Assembly (NCBI GenBank): GCA_003008705.1
Contig: PDUO01000025.1
Span: 623,709 to 687,708 of the forward strand
DNA from: Pezicula radicicola
Lineage: Eukaryota > Ascomycota > Leotiomycetes > Helotiales > Dermateaceae
Length of the DNA: 64,000 bases
Direction: 5' to 3'
Position numbers and translations under genes: made by a program. How positions within the stretch are numbered: the stretch's first letter is position 1; each line of letters opens with the position of its first letter. Below the pieces are notes generated by a model. It had not been told where the DNA came from. It searched no databases and worked only from the letters and a program-made list of their open reading frames with translations. Below, in pieces: positions 1-11,695 of the stretch.

Positions 1-1676
1 GAGACCAAAAATACTCATAGATAGTGCACTTAGTGCTGCTGCTCTTCGATCCTTCTTTAGTAACATAGCAGTAGCTATAGCTGAAGAGTTTGCTCCGAGT
101 ACAACACCTGTAGTCACATAATCCTCTAGACACAACCCATTAGCCTCGTCGAGAAAGTGAGATTACAAAATGAACTTCACTGTTTACATACCTTCAGGGA
201 TACGCAAGAAGTACAATATAGTTGGTCCAAAAATTGGTCCAGAGATACCACTCACCACGGCAATAGGTGAGATTGCAGAGCTAGCTCCACCAAGATTGGA
301 AGTGGATAGTTGAGCTAAAGCAAGAGTTACACTCCTTGGCGCCATAGCTAGACTTATTGTAGAAGAAACTCCAAGCGCGAAACAGAGTGGTGGGTAGCCG
401 AAAAGAGATGGCAAGGCTAACACGAGAGCTGGTATAAAGATTGCAACGAAGAATTTCTGTAGGTCTTTCCGGTATTGATACATTGGCATGGCAAGTGCAA
501 CAATACTAGCGTCGAGGAGACTTGCAAGAATGTCTCCAGCACCTGGAAGTGGAAGATTCTTTGTGCCGCGGAAATACTCGAGGTATTTGGTTCCGGTTTC
601 GTATAGGTTAAGTCCACCATCCAAGGTCTTACTTTCTGTGAGAGCTAATATCCAGATCCCAAGAACTGTGAAGAGGGCTGTCACGAGTACAGGATGGGCT
701 ATTCGCTTAATATTTGGAGGGATCATGTTGGCGGCGAAGAAGATAAGGACGTTGAGAGTGAGAAAGATCGGCATTGTATAACCTGTTGCGTAGTAGACTG
801 GTATGCCGATGAAGATGAAGAGACAGGCGTAGATGCCTATATCGAGATGTTTTATGATACTGGCTGCCCATTTCTCTGGGCGGGTGGTTGCTGGGGATGC
901 ATTTTCGCAGATGAAGGAATTGCTTCCAAGGAGAGTTGGTGATGGAGTTGTAGCGCTTGAGTGAATCGTGTTCCAGCTATTGGAGGAGCTTTTATGACGA
1001 ACTCCGTCCGAAGTTGTTGGTGGAGGAAGTTCACTAATCTTTTCTGGGTCATTTGTCTGTGATCTCCCTGTTTCAGTGCCTCTTTCGCCGGATTCGGTAA
1101 TTTCGTGGTTTTCGACATCCTCTGGAATTTGATTTTTGCTTTTGCGAATCTTTCCAAGCGACAGCTGAATAGCACGACAGGTATATGCCGTTAAGGCATA
1201 CTGTACAACATATCCAACAACGAAAACCCCTATCAAAACGCCGACTTCCTTCCCACTGATACTATTGCTCAGAGGTAACAGAATAAAACTAGGTGTGAAG
1301 TAGAGATTCATAGTCCTTAGAGCAAATCCAATAGGTACATCCAAGACTCTCAAAAGTATATCCATTTTCTTCTGTGGTAAGACAAAACTTGCGCCTAGCA
1401 GGAAGAAGAAAAGGATGAGCAGGCATGCTACACTGGCAGGAAAGTCGACGCTTCCAAGTCCGATCAGGGTGTTGAGGGCCAAGACAAAGTAGAGCATTAC
1501 AACGATTCCAAAAGGCACGAGGATCCATGTTCGGAAGAGGTCTTTCCAAGTCGATTTGAACGCCTAGATGAGGTCTACTTAGTTGAAGTTGAAGCTGTTC
1601 AGGAAGGAATAGATACCAAATTTGCAGCTGTAACAGCGTCGTTGAGCAATGCTTTTGAAGATGAAAGTAAAGCCAT
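1..1676 (-). CDS. LrgB/PLGG1-type membrane protein, C-terminus cut by window edge
   Basis: Multi-pass membrane protein of the LrgB family, related to the plant plastid glycolate/glycerate translocator PLGG1; a role in exporting small organic acids is inferred from the family. Exons read as 1676-1617, 1563-192 and 125 to the left edge. The first intron (GTATCT donor, TAG acceptor, 53 bp) joins a 20-residue N-terminus starting MALLSSSKALLND to AFKSTWKDLF. The second (GTATGT, CTAG) leads into DYVTTGVVLGANSSAIATAM, the conserved LrgB C-terminal core. About 519 residues are visible. The N-terminal half has several hydrophobic segments, then a polar Ser/Thr/Glu-rich linker of about 100 residues (near residues 140-240), then the LrgB half ending APRSVTLALAQLST and GPIFGPTILYFLRIPE. 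The last helices lie outside the window. Family assignment is firm; substrate is unknown. Confidence 0.8.
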
Positions 1677-3172
1677 GCTTGAAAAATGCCCAGTTCCAAT
1701 TTAAAACAGTTGAGCTGGGTTGGAATACGAAAATGACAAGTCGACTGCTGAGTTCAACTGCGAGATAATTTGCAAAGTGGGTGGCTCTTACACCCCAATG
1801 TGTTCTGGTAGCCTTACTGCTCTACACTGACGCCGAGGTCGTTCTGGCTATCACTATGGCTCTCAGATCACCGCTACGTCACAGAGAGCGCAAGTCTGCG
1901 AGTACGCGTAGCAGCGTAACAGAAGTACGAAACATATATTAAAAACCCTGAAAGTTCTGCATAGCCATTACATGTGGGAACTGATAAGCGATGGAGAGTT
2001 CTCCACGTTGCATATTCTTTCCGTACCATCCGCCTTTCCTGGGACGAACTTTAAGATTAATGCTAAACTTCATGTGGAAATTGATCGATCAGCTAGTGCA
2101 GGAAAATCAAACGTTTCACTTATCTCGTTTCTGACTTATAGCCAGCTGTTGCTGATATCCGTATGAAAATAAAGTTCTTGGGGTCGATGGTACCGTGCAT
2201 GGGCTCACAGCTTCGAACTCTTTTGTCTGACCACTCCAAGCCAAAAGTGAACGTTGAAGCTGATTCTGGAACGTTTGCTTAAATTGAATATATTAGCTTC
2301 CCCCAATCAAGAGATCTCGTGGAAAATTACGTCGTAGCTCGCTTCTCCATGACTAGTCCGTGTTACGCGGAAAGCATTGTGAGCCCCCACATGCTTCCAT
2401 GCATCCGAATTTCTTCACACCAAAGGAGCCGTACGAGGAAGTAAGTGTCCTATTATCCTAGTAGTGAATCCACGACTGATAAGATAAGCAGGAACCCGCA
2501 TGTAATTGAGTTTTGACGCCTGGTAAGAGCCGTGGCTGTCGCGAAAATGTCAGTGGGTGCTCCATACCTTCGGGGGACCACTTCAATTCTTAAAAACAAC
2601 ACAGACAGTATGTTGCACAATCATCTACATGTCCCCCAGAACTAATGGTCCGAGGATAGAACCCAGACAATCAACGAACCAGAAACCTTGCAGCGCTAAA
2701 AAGCTACGTCTGTGACAAATATTCCTGTAGACTCGTAACCACAGCGATGACAAGCCAAGATGTCTAGTGACATTTATCGCATGGTATCTAGTCATCCGCG
2801 GTTGGATATCTGAAAGAGCTATCTTGGTATCTTTCAGCTTGAGCCACTATTGAAAGATGTTTCGAGTGCATACAACCTGGAGAGCTGACGATTACTCGTG
2901 GGTTTTGTTAAAACCTATATTCTCAAGTGGATATGGCATGGGTCCGAAGTCCACTGTATGCACATCAACAAGTACAAACATCACTGAATGGAGATCGGCG
3001 ATGAAATTAAAAATTTAGAATGGTCTCAAACAGAAGTGGTGTCATAGCGAAGACGCTCTGTAGAAAGAGTGTGATGTCCGAAGCACTTTAATGAAGCTTG
3101 AATGTCATTGAGCAAAGATTTGTGCCAAAGTTACTAAGAGGGATTGATTTCACAATCAAAATCGGCAGGATA
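1677..3172. other. Intergenic region between divergent genes, no gene seen
   Basis: About 1.5 kb separates the starts of the LrgB-like gene (-) and the succinate/fumarate carrier (+), so it holds both promoters. The longest open frame (64 codons near 1972-2166) has no recognisable sequence. I see no repeat or RNA gene. Confidence 0.5.
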
Positions 3173-4216
3173 ATGATGAATCGAACAACAACAACAACTA
3201 ATCTCCTTGGTAAGTTTTTTTTTATACAAATACAGCTATCAACAAAATCAAGTTACAAGGAAAATAAAAAGTATACTGATTTTGTGTTAGCTGGAGGGGG
3301 TGCAGGCATTATGGAAGCATGTGTTTGCCATCCATTGGATACTGTTAAAGTCAGGATGCAACTTTTGCGGAATGAAGGGCACTCGAAGGTACGTTACTAG
3401 AAGAATGTAAAAATTAAGATGAAAAAGACATGCTGATATAGATTCCAGAGAAATCCTCCAGGTCTGCTGCGGACATTCGCCCTTATAGTTCGCAGCGGAG
3501 GGTTTCCAGCACTCTACAAAGGTTTCGATGCAGTTTTGACCGGAATGGGTCCCAAAATGGCAGTTCGATTTACATCATTCGAAATGTATAAGTCTCTACT
3601 GGCCAATGTTTCTGGCGAACTCACTGGATCCGCAGTCTTTGCTTCTGGTCTTGCTGCTGGTGTTACAGAAGCTGTTTGTGTGGTCACTCCAATGGAAGTT
3701 ATCAAGATTCGACTTCAAGGACAAAAGCTTATTCCAGCACTCGATGGTGTTAATATGGAGCCTCAATTCCGTAACGCTTTTCACGCTGTGAGGTCTGTTG
3801 TTTGGAACGAAGGGTTCGGCGCTCTATATCAAGGAGTTTCACTCACAACTTTGCGACAAGGCACAAACCAAGCTGCCAATTTTACTGTCTACACGATGTT
3901 GAAAGACTTTCTTCTGAAGAGATCAAAGGAAAATCAGCTTCCTAGCTATCAGACTGGTGCCATTGGTTTGATTTCTGGGGCTGTCGGACCCCTTTTCAAT
4001 GCCCCAATCGATACCATCAAAACTCGTTTGCAAAACACACAGGTTTCTGGCCAGGGAGGGTGGGACAGGGGGATGAGTATTGCGAAGAAGATGTTTGTTG
4101 AAGAGGGTATCAGATCTTTTTACAAAGGGCTTACGCCCAGAATTGTTAGAGTTGCCCCTGGACAAGCGGTGACTTTCACTGCGTATGAGTTTTTGAAAAA
4201 GCAGATTCATGGTTAA
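3173..4216 (+). CDS. Mitochondrial succinate/fumarate carrier (Sfc1/Acr1/AcuL type)
   Basis: Inner-membrane carrier of the SLC25 family. It would import succinate made by the glyoxylate cycle in exchange for fumarate, which is needed for growth on acetate, ethanol or fatty acids. Exons 3173-3209, 3291-3388 and 3449-4216 give 300 residues, normal for the family. The first intron (GTAAGT...TTAG) removes an in-frame stretch and produces NLLAGGGAG, matching the conserved NL(I/L)AGGGAG start of these carriers. The three signature repeats are visible: CHPLDTVKVRMQ, TPMEVIKIRLQGQ and NAPIDTIKTRLQ. The segment RQGTNQAANFT and the C-terminal RVAPGQAVTFTAYEFLK are typical of Sfc1. The start is the first of two adjacent ATGs. 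Isocitrate lyase lies 1.9 kb downstream on the same strand. The sequence looks somewhat diverged from the standard orthologue, so a paralogue is possible. Confidence 0.88.
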
Positions 4217-4709
4217 TCTGCTGAAAGAGCCTTTCATTTTACCATCAAAATCTATTGTTCCTTTTGTTAGATAAGATAAGATAAAAATGTGCTCAGACCA
4301 CTTGTTCGTTGTCCAGGAGTGAAAACTAGGATTTAAGCGAGCTATAACTGCTCCCTTATTATTTTAGCGACGCATACGCAATTTGTGGCGAGTCATTAGA
4401 GCTTCGCCGAGCGAACCTAAATTTTTGAATATGTTTCTTCAGGAACGTACGCGATGGGATACCAGAAAACATGATTCCTTCGCATTTGTGTCAGGTCCTG
4501 CTATTGAGTTGTCGTCATCACTGGAACGAGAACTCTGGGCAGTGGGCCAAATATTTCGGGTCACTGAGTCGGTTTTCGCGAGTATGATAGATCGAACACT
4601 GCCAATGCGATGATCATACTATTGCTGATGCCCACATGGCTCTGGAACTATATGCCGGCAGTTAAGGCTCGCTTAATCAGATCGAGGATCGAAAATAATG
4701 ATTCGCAAA
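4217..4709. other. Intergenic, nothing recognised
   Basis: Sequence between the carrier gene and the TIR element. A 76-codon open frame at 4383-4613 has no recognisable features. Confidence 0.4.
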
Positions 4710-4711
4710 TA

Positions 4712-5125
4712 CAGTGGGTGGACGCAAGTCTATCCGGTAGCCGAATTTACACTAAATTGTTATTAGTACAACTATTTATCTTACAAAAACTAGGGTATAA
4801 GTATATCTTAAACTTTTACTACTGATTAATTATAGTATTTTAAAGTAGACTTCTATATACTATATTAAAATAACACTTTAAAACTAGCTAGGGAAATTAA
4901 GAAGAGTATAAAGTAGTAAAATATAAGCCCCTTAAAGCTATAGATACAAATAACAACATCTCTAAAATATAACATAGTATTATATACTTATATATAACTA
5001 TCGAAATAATATTTTTAGTATAAAGGTATATTTTTAACTATTTCCTTTTATTATAAACCTTTGAACTGTTATATATAACTTTTGGTGTAAATTCGGCTAC
5101 CGGACAGACTTATGTCTATCCACTA
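4712..5125. mobile_element. Non-autonomous TIR element (Tc1/mariner-Fot1-like MITE), RIP-like decay
   Basis: A 414-bp element with terminal inverted repeats of about 45 bp: left 4712-4756, right 5081-5125. The left end begins CAGTGGGTGGACGC and the complement of the right end begins TAGTGGATAGACAT. The two arms share CCGGTAGCCGAATTTACAC exactly. Their differences are all transitions (about 7 in 45), the pattern expected from RIP. Both ends are flanked by the dinucleotide TA (4710-4711 and 5126-5127), the target duplication of Tc1/mariner and pogo/Fot1 transposons. The interior is very AT-rich and has no transposase frame, so the element is a MITE or a deleted copy. Confidence 0.8.
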
Positions 5126-5127
5126 TA

Positions 5128-6076
5128 ATATGCCTGCTCCGGAAGTACCGTACATGAACTCGTACTGTGTCAGTTGCAACAAATTCTCCGATCGCACAGT
5201 CGTGCTGATATCGTAACCGGGGTATAAGATTGACCATAAACACGACGAAGCACTCTCCCATGTAGGGCTGACAAGGTACTGTACTGTAAAAAGATAGGCA
5301 AGCGAGGCGGGCCGAGCACAGTCGAAAACAGGTGCTTAATTCAACTACCGCTTCACCACAGGATAGGCCCCACCAATTATTGCTTGTGATTCGAAATACT
5401 TGGCTGCAGAGACGCGTGTATGTTTCTCGCTATCACTAGTATCACAAAAGGTGATGCTTTTGATGGTTCATACTTTTCTTGGCTACTGATGATCTGTACG
5501 ATATGACTATCGTGAACCGGATACATGCTTCATGATGTCAAAGTATCATGATTCATGGCTCATGATACGTGTACTGTCCTTAAAATGATATTTGATACTA
5601 GCCAAGGGAATTCTGCCTGACTCTTAGATTGACGTCTAGGTAACTCGCCTAATTTAAGTAGCTCACTTGATTTTGAGTAACTGACTTGTTTTAAATTGGG
5701 TAATTCATGTAATTTAGGTCACCAACTTGTTTTTAGTTTAGTTGAATAATTCAATTCAAGTAATTCAATTAGTCTTAACTAATTCGTTGACCTTTAAGCG
5801 GTGAACTCGAAGAGGCTTGCATCAAATATCAATAGTAGCACCGTACACGTATCGGGACCCAAATTCATAGGCAGTAAATCCTATTTGAGGACACGCGTCA
5901 TTATACTCCGTACGTAACTAAGTACAGTGCATCGAGACAATTTAGTATCATTCAATCCGTACTCCTTACATAAAGTCAAGTTTTTGGACACTTCTTAGTT
6001 CCCAGAACTCCCAGAACTCCTCAAACCTCCCAAAACAACAATTCAAAGCACTTCGTCTCTCTTCCCTCCAAAGAAA
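5128..6076. other. Intergenic, includes degenerate ~18-bp repeats
   Basis: Upstream region of isocitrate lyase. It contains a run of loosely repeated units at about 5640-5780 (described separately) and several short CATGAT/ATCATG palindromic motifs at about 5520-5575. No gene is visible. Confidence 0.4.
5640..5780. repeat. Degenerate tandem repeat, CACTTGATTTTGAGTAA-like units
   Basis: Units such as GCTCACTTGATTTTGAGTAA, CTGACTTGTTTTAAATTGGGTAA and CACCAACTTGTTTTTAG recur at roughly 18-25 bp spacing. The block 5661-5687 recurs almost exactly, on the other strand, at 13288-13313. Confidence 0.5.
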
Positions 6077-7951
6077 ATGACTGAAATAAACATCATTCCA
6101 ACCTCACCATACCATTCCCTACTTCCTCAAACTCCAACTTCCGAGAAGTTTCAGGACAACGTCGAAATGGATCCCGAAGATGCTAGACTTGCTATCGAGG
6201 TAGCAGAAGTTGAAGACTGGTGGAGACGATCACGTTGGTCGCAGACTAAACGGATTTATACTGCAAAGGAAATTTGTTTGAAGAGGGGTTCGTTGAAGAT
6301 TGAGTATGCGAGTAATTCTATGAGTAAGAAACTTTGGAACATTTTGGAGGAGCAATGGAAAGTATGTGCTGCTATTTAAAAAACGTCAAAGTATTTCACT
6401 AACTCTATTTTTTTACTCTATAGAATAAAGGAGTCAGCTTCACTTTTGGTTGTATGGATCCTGTTCAAGTCACACAGATGGCTAAATACCTGGACACTGT
6501 TTATGTCTCTGGATGGCAATGCTCTTCCACAGCTTCATCAACCAATGAACCCTCACCTGATTTGGCTGATTATCCCATGGTAATAATAAACCTATCATTT
6601 TAAAATTTATAAGTATTAAATTCTATCTTCTAGGATACAGTACCAAAGAAAGTCGACCACCTCTTCAAAGCCCAACTCTTCCACGACAGAAAACAACGCG
6701 AAGAACGACTCACCGCCCCTACCTCAGAGCGCGCCAAAATCCCAAACACCGATTTCCTCCGTCCCATCGTAGCCGACGCAGATACAGGACACGGCGGTCT
6801 AACAGCAACCATGAAACTCACTAAACTCTTCATAGAGAATGGAGCAGCTGGTATTCATATCGAGGATCAAGCTGCCGGAACCAAGAAATGTGGACACATG
6901 GCAGGAAAAGTGATGGTTCCGATACAAGAACATATCAATCGTCTTGTTGCTTGTCGTGCCCAAGCTGATATCATGGGGACCGATCTTGTGGTTGTTGCTC
7001 GTACCGACTCAGAAGCTGCTACACTCATTACATCATCTATTGATTCCAGAGATCATCCTTTCATTCTTGGGTCTACGAATCCGGACTTGATTCCTCTTGT
7101 GGATATATTGAATGCAGCGTCCAGGACTGGGCAGAGTGGTGCTCAGCTTGTTGCTATTGAGGCTGAGTGGACTAAAGAAGCGATGTTGTCGACTTTTGAT
7201 GATGCGGTTGTTGCTTTTATTGGAAAGATGGCACCCGCGGAGAAGGTTTCTTTGATTGATCAGTATTTGGCTGGTTCTAAAGGGAAGACTAATTTGGAAT
7301 GTCGTTCTTTGGCTAAGCAATTGTTGGGTCAGGAAGTCTTCTTTGATTGGGATGCATCGAGGACTCGAGAAGGGTATTACCGATACAAAGGTAGTTGTCA
7401 ATGCGCCATCAATCGTGCTGTCGAGTTCGCGCCATATGCTGGTAAGTTGTACCCTAATCCCTACACTCAGCTTTTGCTTAACACTTTTCTCAGATATGGT
7501 TTGGATGGAGTCCAAGACACCAGATTTCGCCCAAGCGAAGCAATTTGCCGATGGTGTACATGCCATCTGGCCCAGCCAGAAACTTGCTTACAACCTATCA
7601 CCATCCTTCAACTGGGAGCGAGCCATGTCTTCCGAGGAACAAGAAACTTATATCGCGAGACTGGCCCAACTTGGATACTGCTGGCAGTTCATCACGCTAG
7701 CTGGTCTTCACTCCACGGCTCTCATTACTGACAGGTTTGCAAAAGACTTTGCATCCCGTGGTATGCGTGCCTATGGAGAGATGATTCAGAAACCTGAGAT
7801 GGAACAGAACTGTGAGGTCGTTTTGCATCAGAAGTGGAGTGGTGCAAATTATGTTGATAGTCTACTCAAGATGGTTTCTGGGGGAACAAGCAGTACTACT
7901 GCCATGGGTGACGGTGTTACTGAGATACAATTTACCAAAAACGGTGTGTAG
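6077..7951 (+). CDS. Isocitrate lyase
   Basis: Cleaves isocitrate to succinate and glyoxylate, the committed step of the glyoxylate cycle; peroxisomal or cytosolic in fungi. Exons 6077-6361, 6424-6579, 6634-7441 and 7494-7951 give about 568 residues, slightly longer than usual. Each junction restores conserved text: [26 protein letters not shown] and [14 protein letters not shown]. Catalytic signature KKCGHM is present, with [24 protein letters not shown] and [22 protein letters not shown] rather than DGDTGFGG argues for isocitrate lyase and against the 2-methylisocitrate lyase paralogue. The start at 6077 gives an extra ~30-residue N-terminus before the conserved MDPEDARL; that inner ATG is an alternative. 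The C-terminus (TKNGV) shows no obvious PTS1 peroxisomal signal. The succinate/fumarate carrier lies upstream on the same strand. Confidence 0.92.
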
Positions 7952-8123
7952 ATATGTTGTAGAAATGCAAGATGGATAAATTTGGGTCACGGATAGTGGA
8001 TGGAATGTTGAACGTTGCTGTAGTTGAGTCCTCTAAATTGTATATTATCAATAAAGCCGAGTTGTATTATGGAAGAAACATGACTGTAAAAGTACACAGT
8101 AAATACCCGGAGGACCAAACACT

Positions 8124-10432
8124 TCACAATGTGACCTCTGCCCATTTCCGCCCCTTGGCCACAGCTGTCTTGACTTCGACTGGTTCAGACTTTATCATCC
8201 AAGTATCAGTCCGGTAAATCGCACACTCCCATCCGTTGTTTATCGCCATATCCACAAATGAGTTTGGCATCCAGGCCTTTGCCGTAATTTTGCTGTAGTC
8301 CCACTCAATTGTACTCCAAACCGCAATACCCTTCTCCCTAAAAGTAGCACATTCTGGTCCCTTGAGAAAATAGAGGTCATTTTCAGGCATCTCATCAGCC
8401 CAACTGGAGTCAAGAATCTCTCTGAGACTGTTGCTGAAGGTAACAATTGCCAACCCATCGTGGGTTTTTCTGAGTGCTGCTAATAGCTTTGGGTCCCACA
8501 GTACAAGAGTTAACCAAGCAGTTGGACCAGCGTCGTAAGAGTCAATATGATCGAGGAGGAAACTGTATTCATAGATATGAGTTTCTTGTGGTATGTCTGG
8601 AGATGTTAATTTGAAGGGCAGAGTGTGTTGAAATATCCGGGCAAGGGTTGCCATTTCCCGGGAGTAGGGAGATGTGCTTATTTTCTTGCTTGGATGGATC
8701 GTTTTGACCTTCTGAGCGGATTGTGGCGAGTCTCTTGGCGGGCGGCAAGTTGTGAAGACCTTGTTCTCTATGATATTATCCAGAATCTCTGAGAGCCAAT
8801 GTGAGAGATATCCGAGTATACGAAGATGCTCTATGAGACGGAAGAAGATCGTAAGGTTTAACGTGGGCAGAACGATTGACCCGTAATTGCCCAAGTTGAT
8901 CTCATAGGGCTGAGCCCATCTGAAAAATAGGGAGTAGAACCAGTGGGAAAAGGCAGTCTTGGGAAGCAGTTCATCAAAACTATGAAATAGAGATCGGCCG
9001 GACAGCCGAAACTTCAGGTAAGTAGCCATGGGCCACATATCCTCGTCTTTGAATGTCATTTCCATTTGTGTGAGTTGCTTAAGTATCACCTTGTCAGTGA
9101 TGCGCTGGTAATCTGCCAAAAAGGAAATAAAACTGTCCCAAATACTGGAGTTACGTAGGCAGGTAGATGTTATATAACTCGACACTGTACTCTTCAGGAT
9201 CGGTGTGGCGTGAAGGAATGTGGTAAAGTAACCTCCAAGGTAGTTGCTAAGCCAATTAGTGAAATTCCCTCACAAATAGTTAACCTTAACAAGAATTGCA
9301 GGAACTTACGGTATCAATATTGCTAAGGTGAATTCTATCGAAGGTCGTTGGGAACCGTTTCAATCTGTGCCGCACTAGTCTCACTCCTTCTGCGGTATCT
9401 TCAGGGTCGCGGTAAATTCCAAATTGCAACTTCTCAGCAAAATCGACATAATCTCCACGGACGGCCTCCACTTGAAGCCAGTCTCCCAGCTGTTTAATAG
9501 CATCAGCTGTATCTGTGAAAAATGCAGAGAAGTAATCGAATAGCCCCGTTGTAACTGATGGTTGTGTGGGCAACCCCCTTCCTGTGAACTTTTCAATTGT
9601 TTGAAACGGATCTTGGCCCAGATCTAAAATTCGACATTCAACATTGTTGTATTGAATTTCCAGTGTTCCTGCATATGATCCTTGAATTTGTTTGCATTTT
9701 CTTCTGGTCTCGTAGAGTATTTTTTCAGCATTGCTGACAGTTCTGGATCATCCTGCTGCAGAATTCTCTCGGGCGGAATTAGCATAGCAGTTTTATAGTA
9801 AATGGGTCTCTCAATCTTGCATTTTCCTTTTATTTCGGCATTTTGTTGTGCTACAACGAAAGCAGGCATAGACTCATCAACTTCTCTTAGCTGCCTAACA
9901 ACCCGTTGTATGACTTGTGTGGGAGTAAAGACGTTTAAAGCTTCCCCGGCCATGCTGTCAAAGCTTGGATATAGATTGAGAAATCAGTTTCGTGAATATG
10001 CCACCACGGCAAAGGCTGCGCCCCATATTTCAGGGTGGTGAGAGCATGCCCTATCACTCGATATAGATCAAAGGCCCAGGAAGACATCATCGGAGCCACA
10101 TATGTGTAGAACAGGGTATTGAGGACCTCCAAAGCTTCATCCGAGTTCTTATCTAATGCTGACAAGTCATTTAAAAGAATAGCAACAACGAGGTCCCGAG
10201 CCAGAGCATATTTGTTGACATCGTTGATAGTAAAACGATATCTCTTCTTCGGCGAACTTTGCTTGCCTTCATGTTGAGATACTCCGATCATGGTTCGGTA
10301 CAGATGGCAAGCGTCACCAATACCACCAAGGAAAAAGGAAACAACGTCATCTTTTGCTCCGAACTTCACAATATCCTCATCAAATAAGTTAATAAGCTCG
10401 TCATGTGGCGGTGAAGACCATGCCCCTTGCAC
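8124..10432 (-). pseudogene. DUF4470-like protein gene, frame broken
   Basis: A long minus-strand coding region resembling fungal DUF4470 (often MYND-associated) proteins, which have no assigned biochemical function. Family-like text runs through three frames: QGAWSSPP, FFLGGIGDACHLYRTMIG and FTINDVNKYALARDLV at 10432-9980; VIQRVVRQLREVDESMPAFVV at 9953-9740; ILYETRRKCKQIQGSYAG then GQDPFQTIEKF to RIHLSNID at 9725-9300; and YFTTFLHATPILKSTVSSY to the stop at 8124. The frame changes near 9970 and 9730 without any plausible intron. Near 9300-9250 a good-looking intron (GTAAGT...CTTAG) leaves the downstream frame off by one. No in-frame ATG is seen at the 5' end; 10432 follows a possible TTCTAG acceptor. 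I infer a decayed gene, or one with several assembly indels. The final 353-codon frame is open throughout. Confidence 0.6.
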
Positions 10433-10901
10433 TAGAATTCAATATGATCAAGGGAACTGATAATAAACATCCTCTCAACAGAAATCTTAAGAATTTCCAA
10501 CTGAGAGGTAGCATAAGATACTTGTGATTCTAACAAAGTGCAAAAATCAAAAGATAAGACTCTTTAAGACTTAATCGCAAGCCTGACAGCCGACGATTCG
10601 TACTTTCAACTAATGTCAATGCTCAGTTATAAGTTACTTAACAAATCTACCGAGCTTAGAGGATGTCATTGAGAGATTGAACATTGTGCCTTTGAATATT
10701 TCTCGAGGTGCGAAGAGAAAGAGAGAAGGAAAATAAGAAAAGGAGAACGTTCGGTTCTATCTATCTACAGAACTCGGCTAAAAAGGGGTTTAACTACTAC
10801 CTACCTATGACGTCGTTGATACTCTCGAATAATACCTTTGTTTTCAAGACCTGAATCACAACAACAAAACAACCGGCTCAAAACCTCCACAGCACATCAC
10901 A
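10433..10901. other. Intergenic between divergent genes, nothing recognised
   Basis: Presumed shared promoter region of the DUF4470-like relic and the small membrane protein gene. No open frame or repeat stands out. Confidence 0.4.
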
Positions 10902-11399
10902 ATGTCACCATCAAGAGGCGACTCAACCGCCCTGGCGACAACAGAACTTGACACCGACACCAAAGCCAACATCCGATCCTCCTCAGCTCTACACTCCGCA
11001 AAACGCAACCTGCATTTCCTCTTCTCGCCCAACTCTCCGAATGCGCCACGACCCGTGCATCTACGAACACGAGCCCTCCTCCGCTCCCTACGCTACATAG
11101 GTATATTTATATTCTGGCGCATTGTCCGCTATGCGAAGTACGCACTCGTAGGGTCCATCGTAGCAGCAATTGGGGCCTCTGCATTCGGTGGTGTAGTTTC
11201 TGGAACTGCATTTGTGCTGGCGCCACCAACGATTTTGACAAGTGTTGGTATTGGAGCAGCTTGGGCGGTTGGGAAATGGGGATTTAGGAAGATGCGAGTT
11301 GGTGATATGGCGGTTTTGGAAGTGCAGGATAGTAAAAGGAATGTTAATGAAGATGGGACTTGGAGGGATGTACAGGGTGCAAGAGCTACGCCATGGTGA
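10902..11399 (+). CDS. Small hypothetical membrane protein
   Basis: A single-exon frame of 165 residues starting MSPSRGDSTALATTELDTD. The first ~55 residues are polar and Ser-rich; a basic segment (RTRALLRSLRYIG) follows, then two hydrophobic stretches, roughly residues 65-100 (IFIFWRIVRYAKYALVGSIV, AAIGASAFGGVV) and 103-125 (SGTAFVLAPPTILTSVGIGAA). The C-terminus is charged. The ATG sits in good context (CACAATGTC) after a pyrimidine/CA-rich leader. I do not recognise a family; glycine/alanine-rich helices and the basic loop suggest an organelle membrane protein, but that is a guess. The downstream neighbour converges on it. Confidence 0.6.
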   Translation: MSPSRGDSTALATTELDTDTKANIRSSSALHSAKRNLHFLFSPNSPNAPRPVHLRTRALLRSLRYIGIFIFWRIVRYAKYALVGSIVAAIGASAFGGVVSGTAFVLAPPTILTSVGIGAAWAVGKWGFRKMRVGDMAVLEVQDSKRNVNEDGTWRDVQGARATPW

Positions 11400-11695
11400 A
11401 GGGTATACTGGGGTATTGCGCCGAATCTTACGATTCAATTAATGCATCTTGATGCCTTTCTCAGTTTTCACAAAATTATGTTTTGAACTCTGTCCAATTC
11501 TCGTGTTAACTACATCACTAGGAGTATGAATACTGCTATATCGTGATGGTAATAATGGCAATGATAGGAAATTGCGAAGACGTACATATCAAAGTAGAGA
11601 ACAGAACCTTGGGTAATACTTGAATCTAATAAAGAAATGCAGATTTCGAAATGGTGTTTTCGTGGGAGTTGGAAGCAAAACCTGCTACATTTCGT

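Noticed and set aside
6077..7951. Reading the gene as 2-methylisocitrate lyase
   Set aside because: DADTGHGGL and the overall match favour isocitrate lyase; the paralogue usually has DGDTGFGG.
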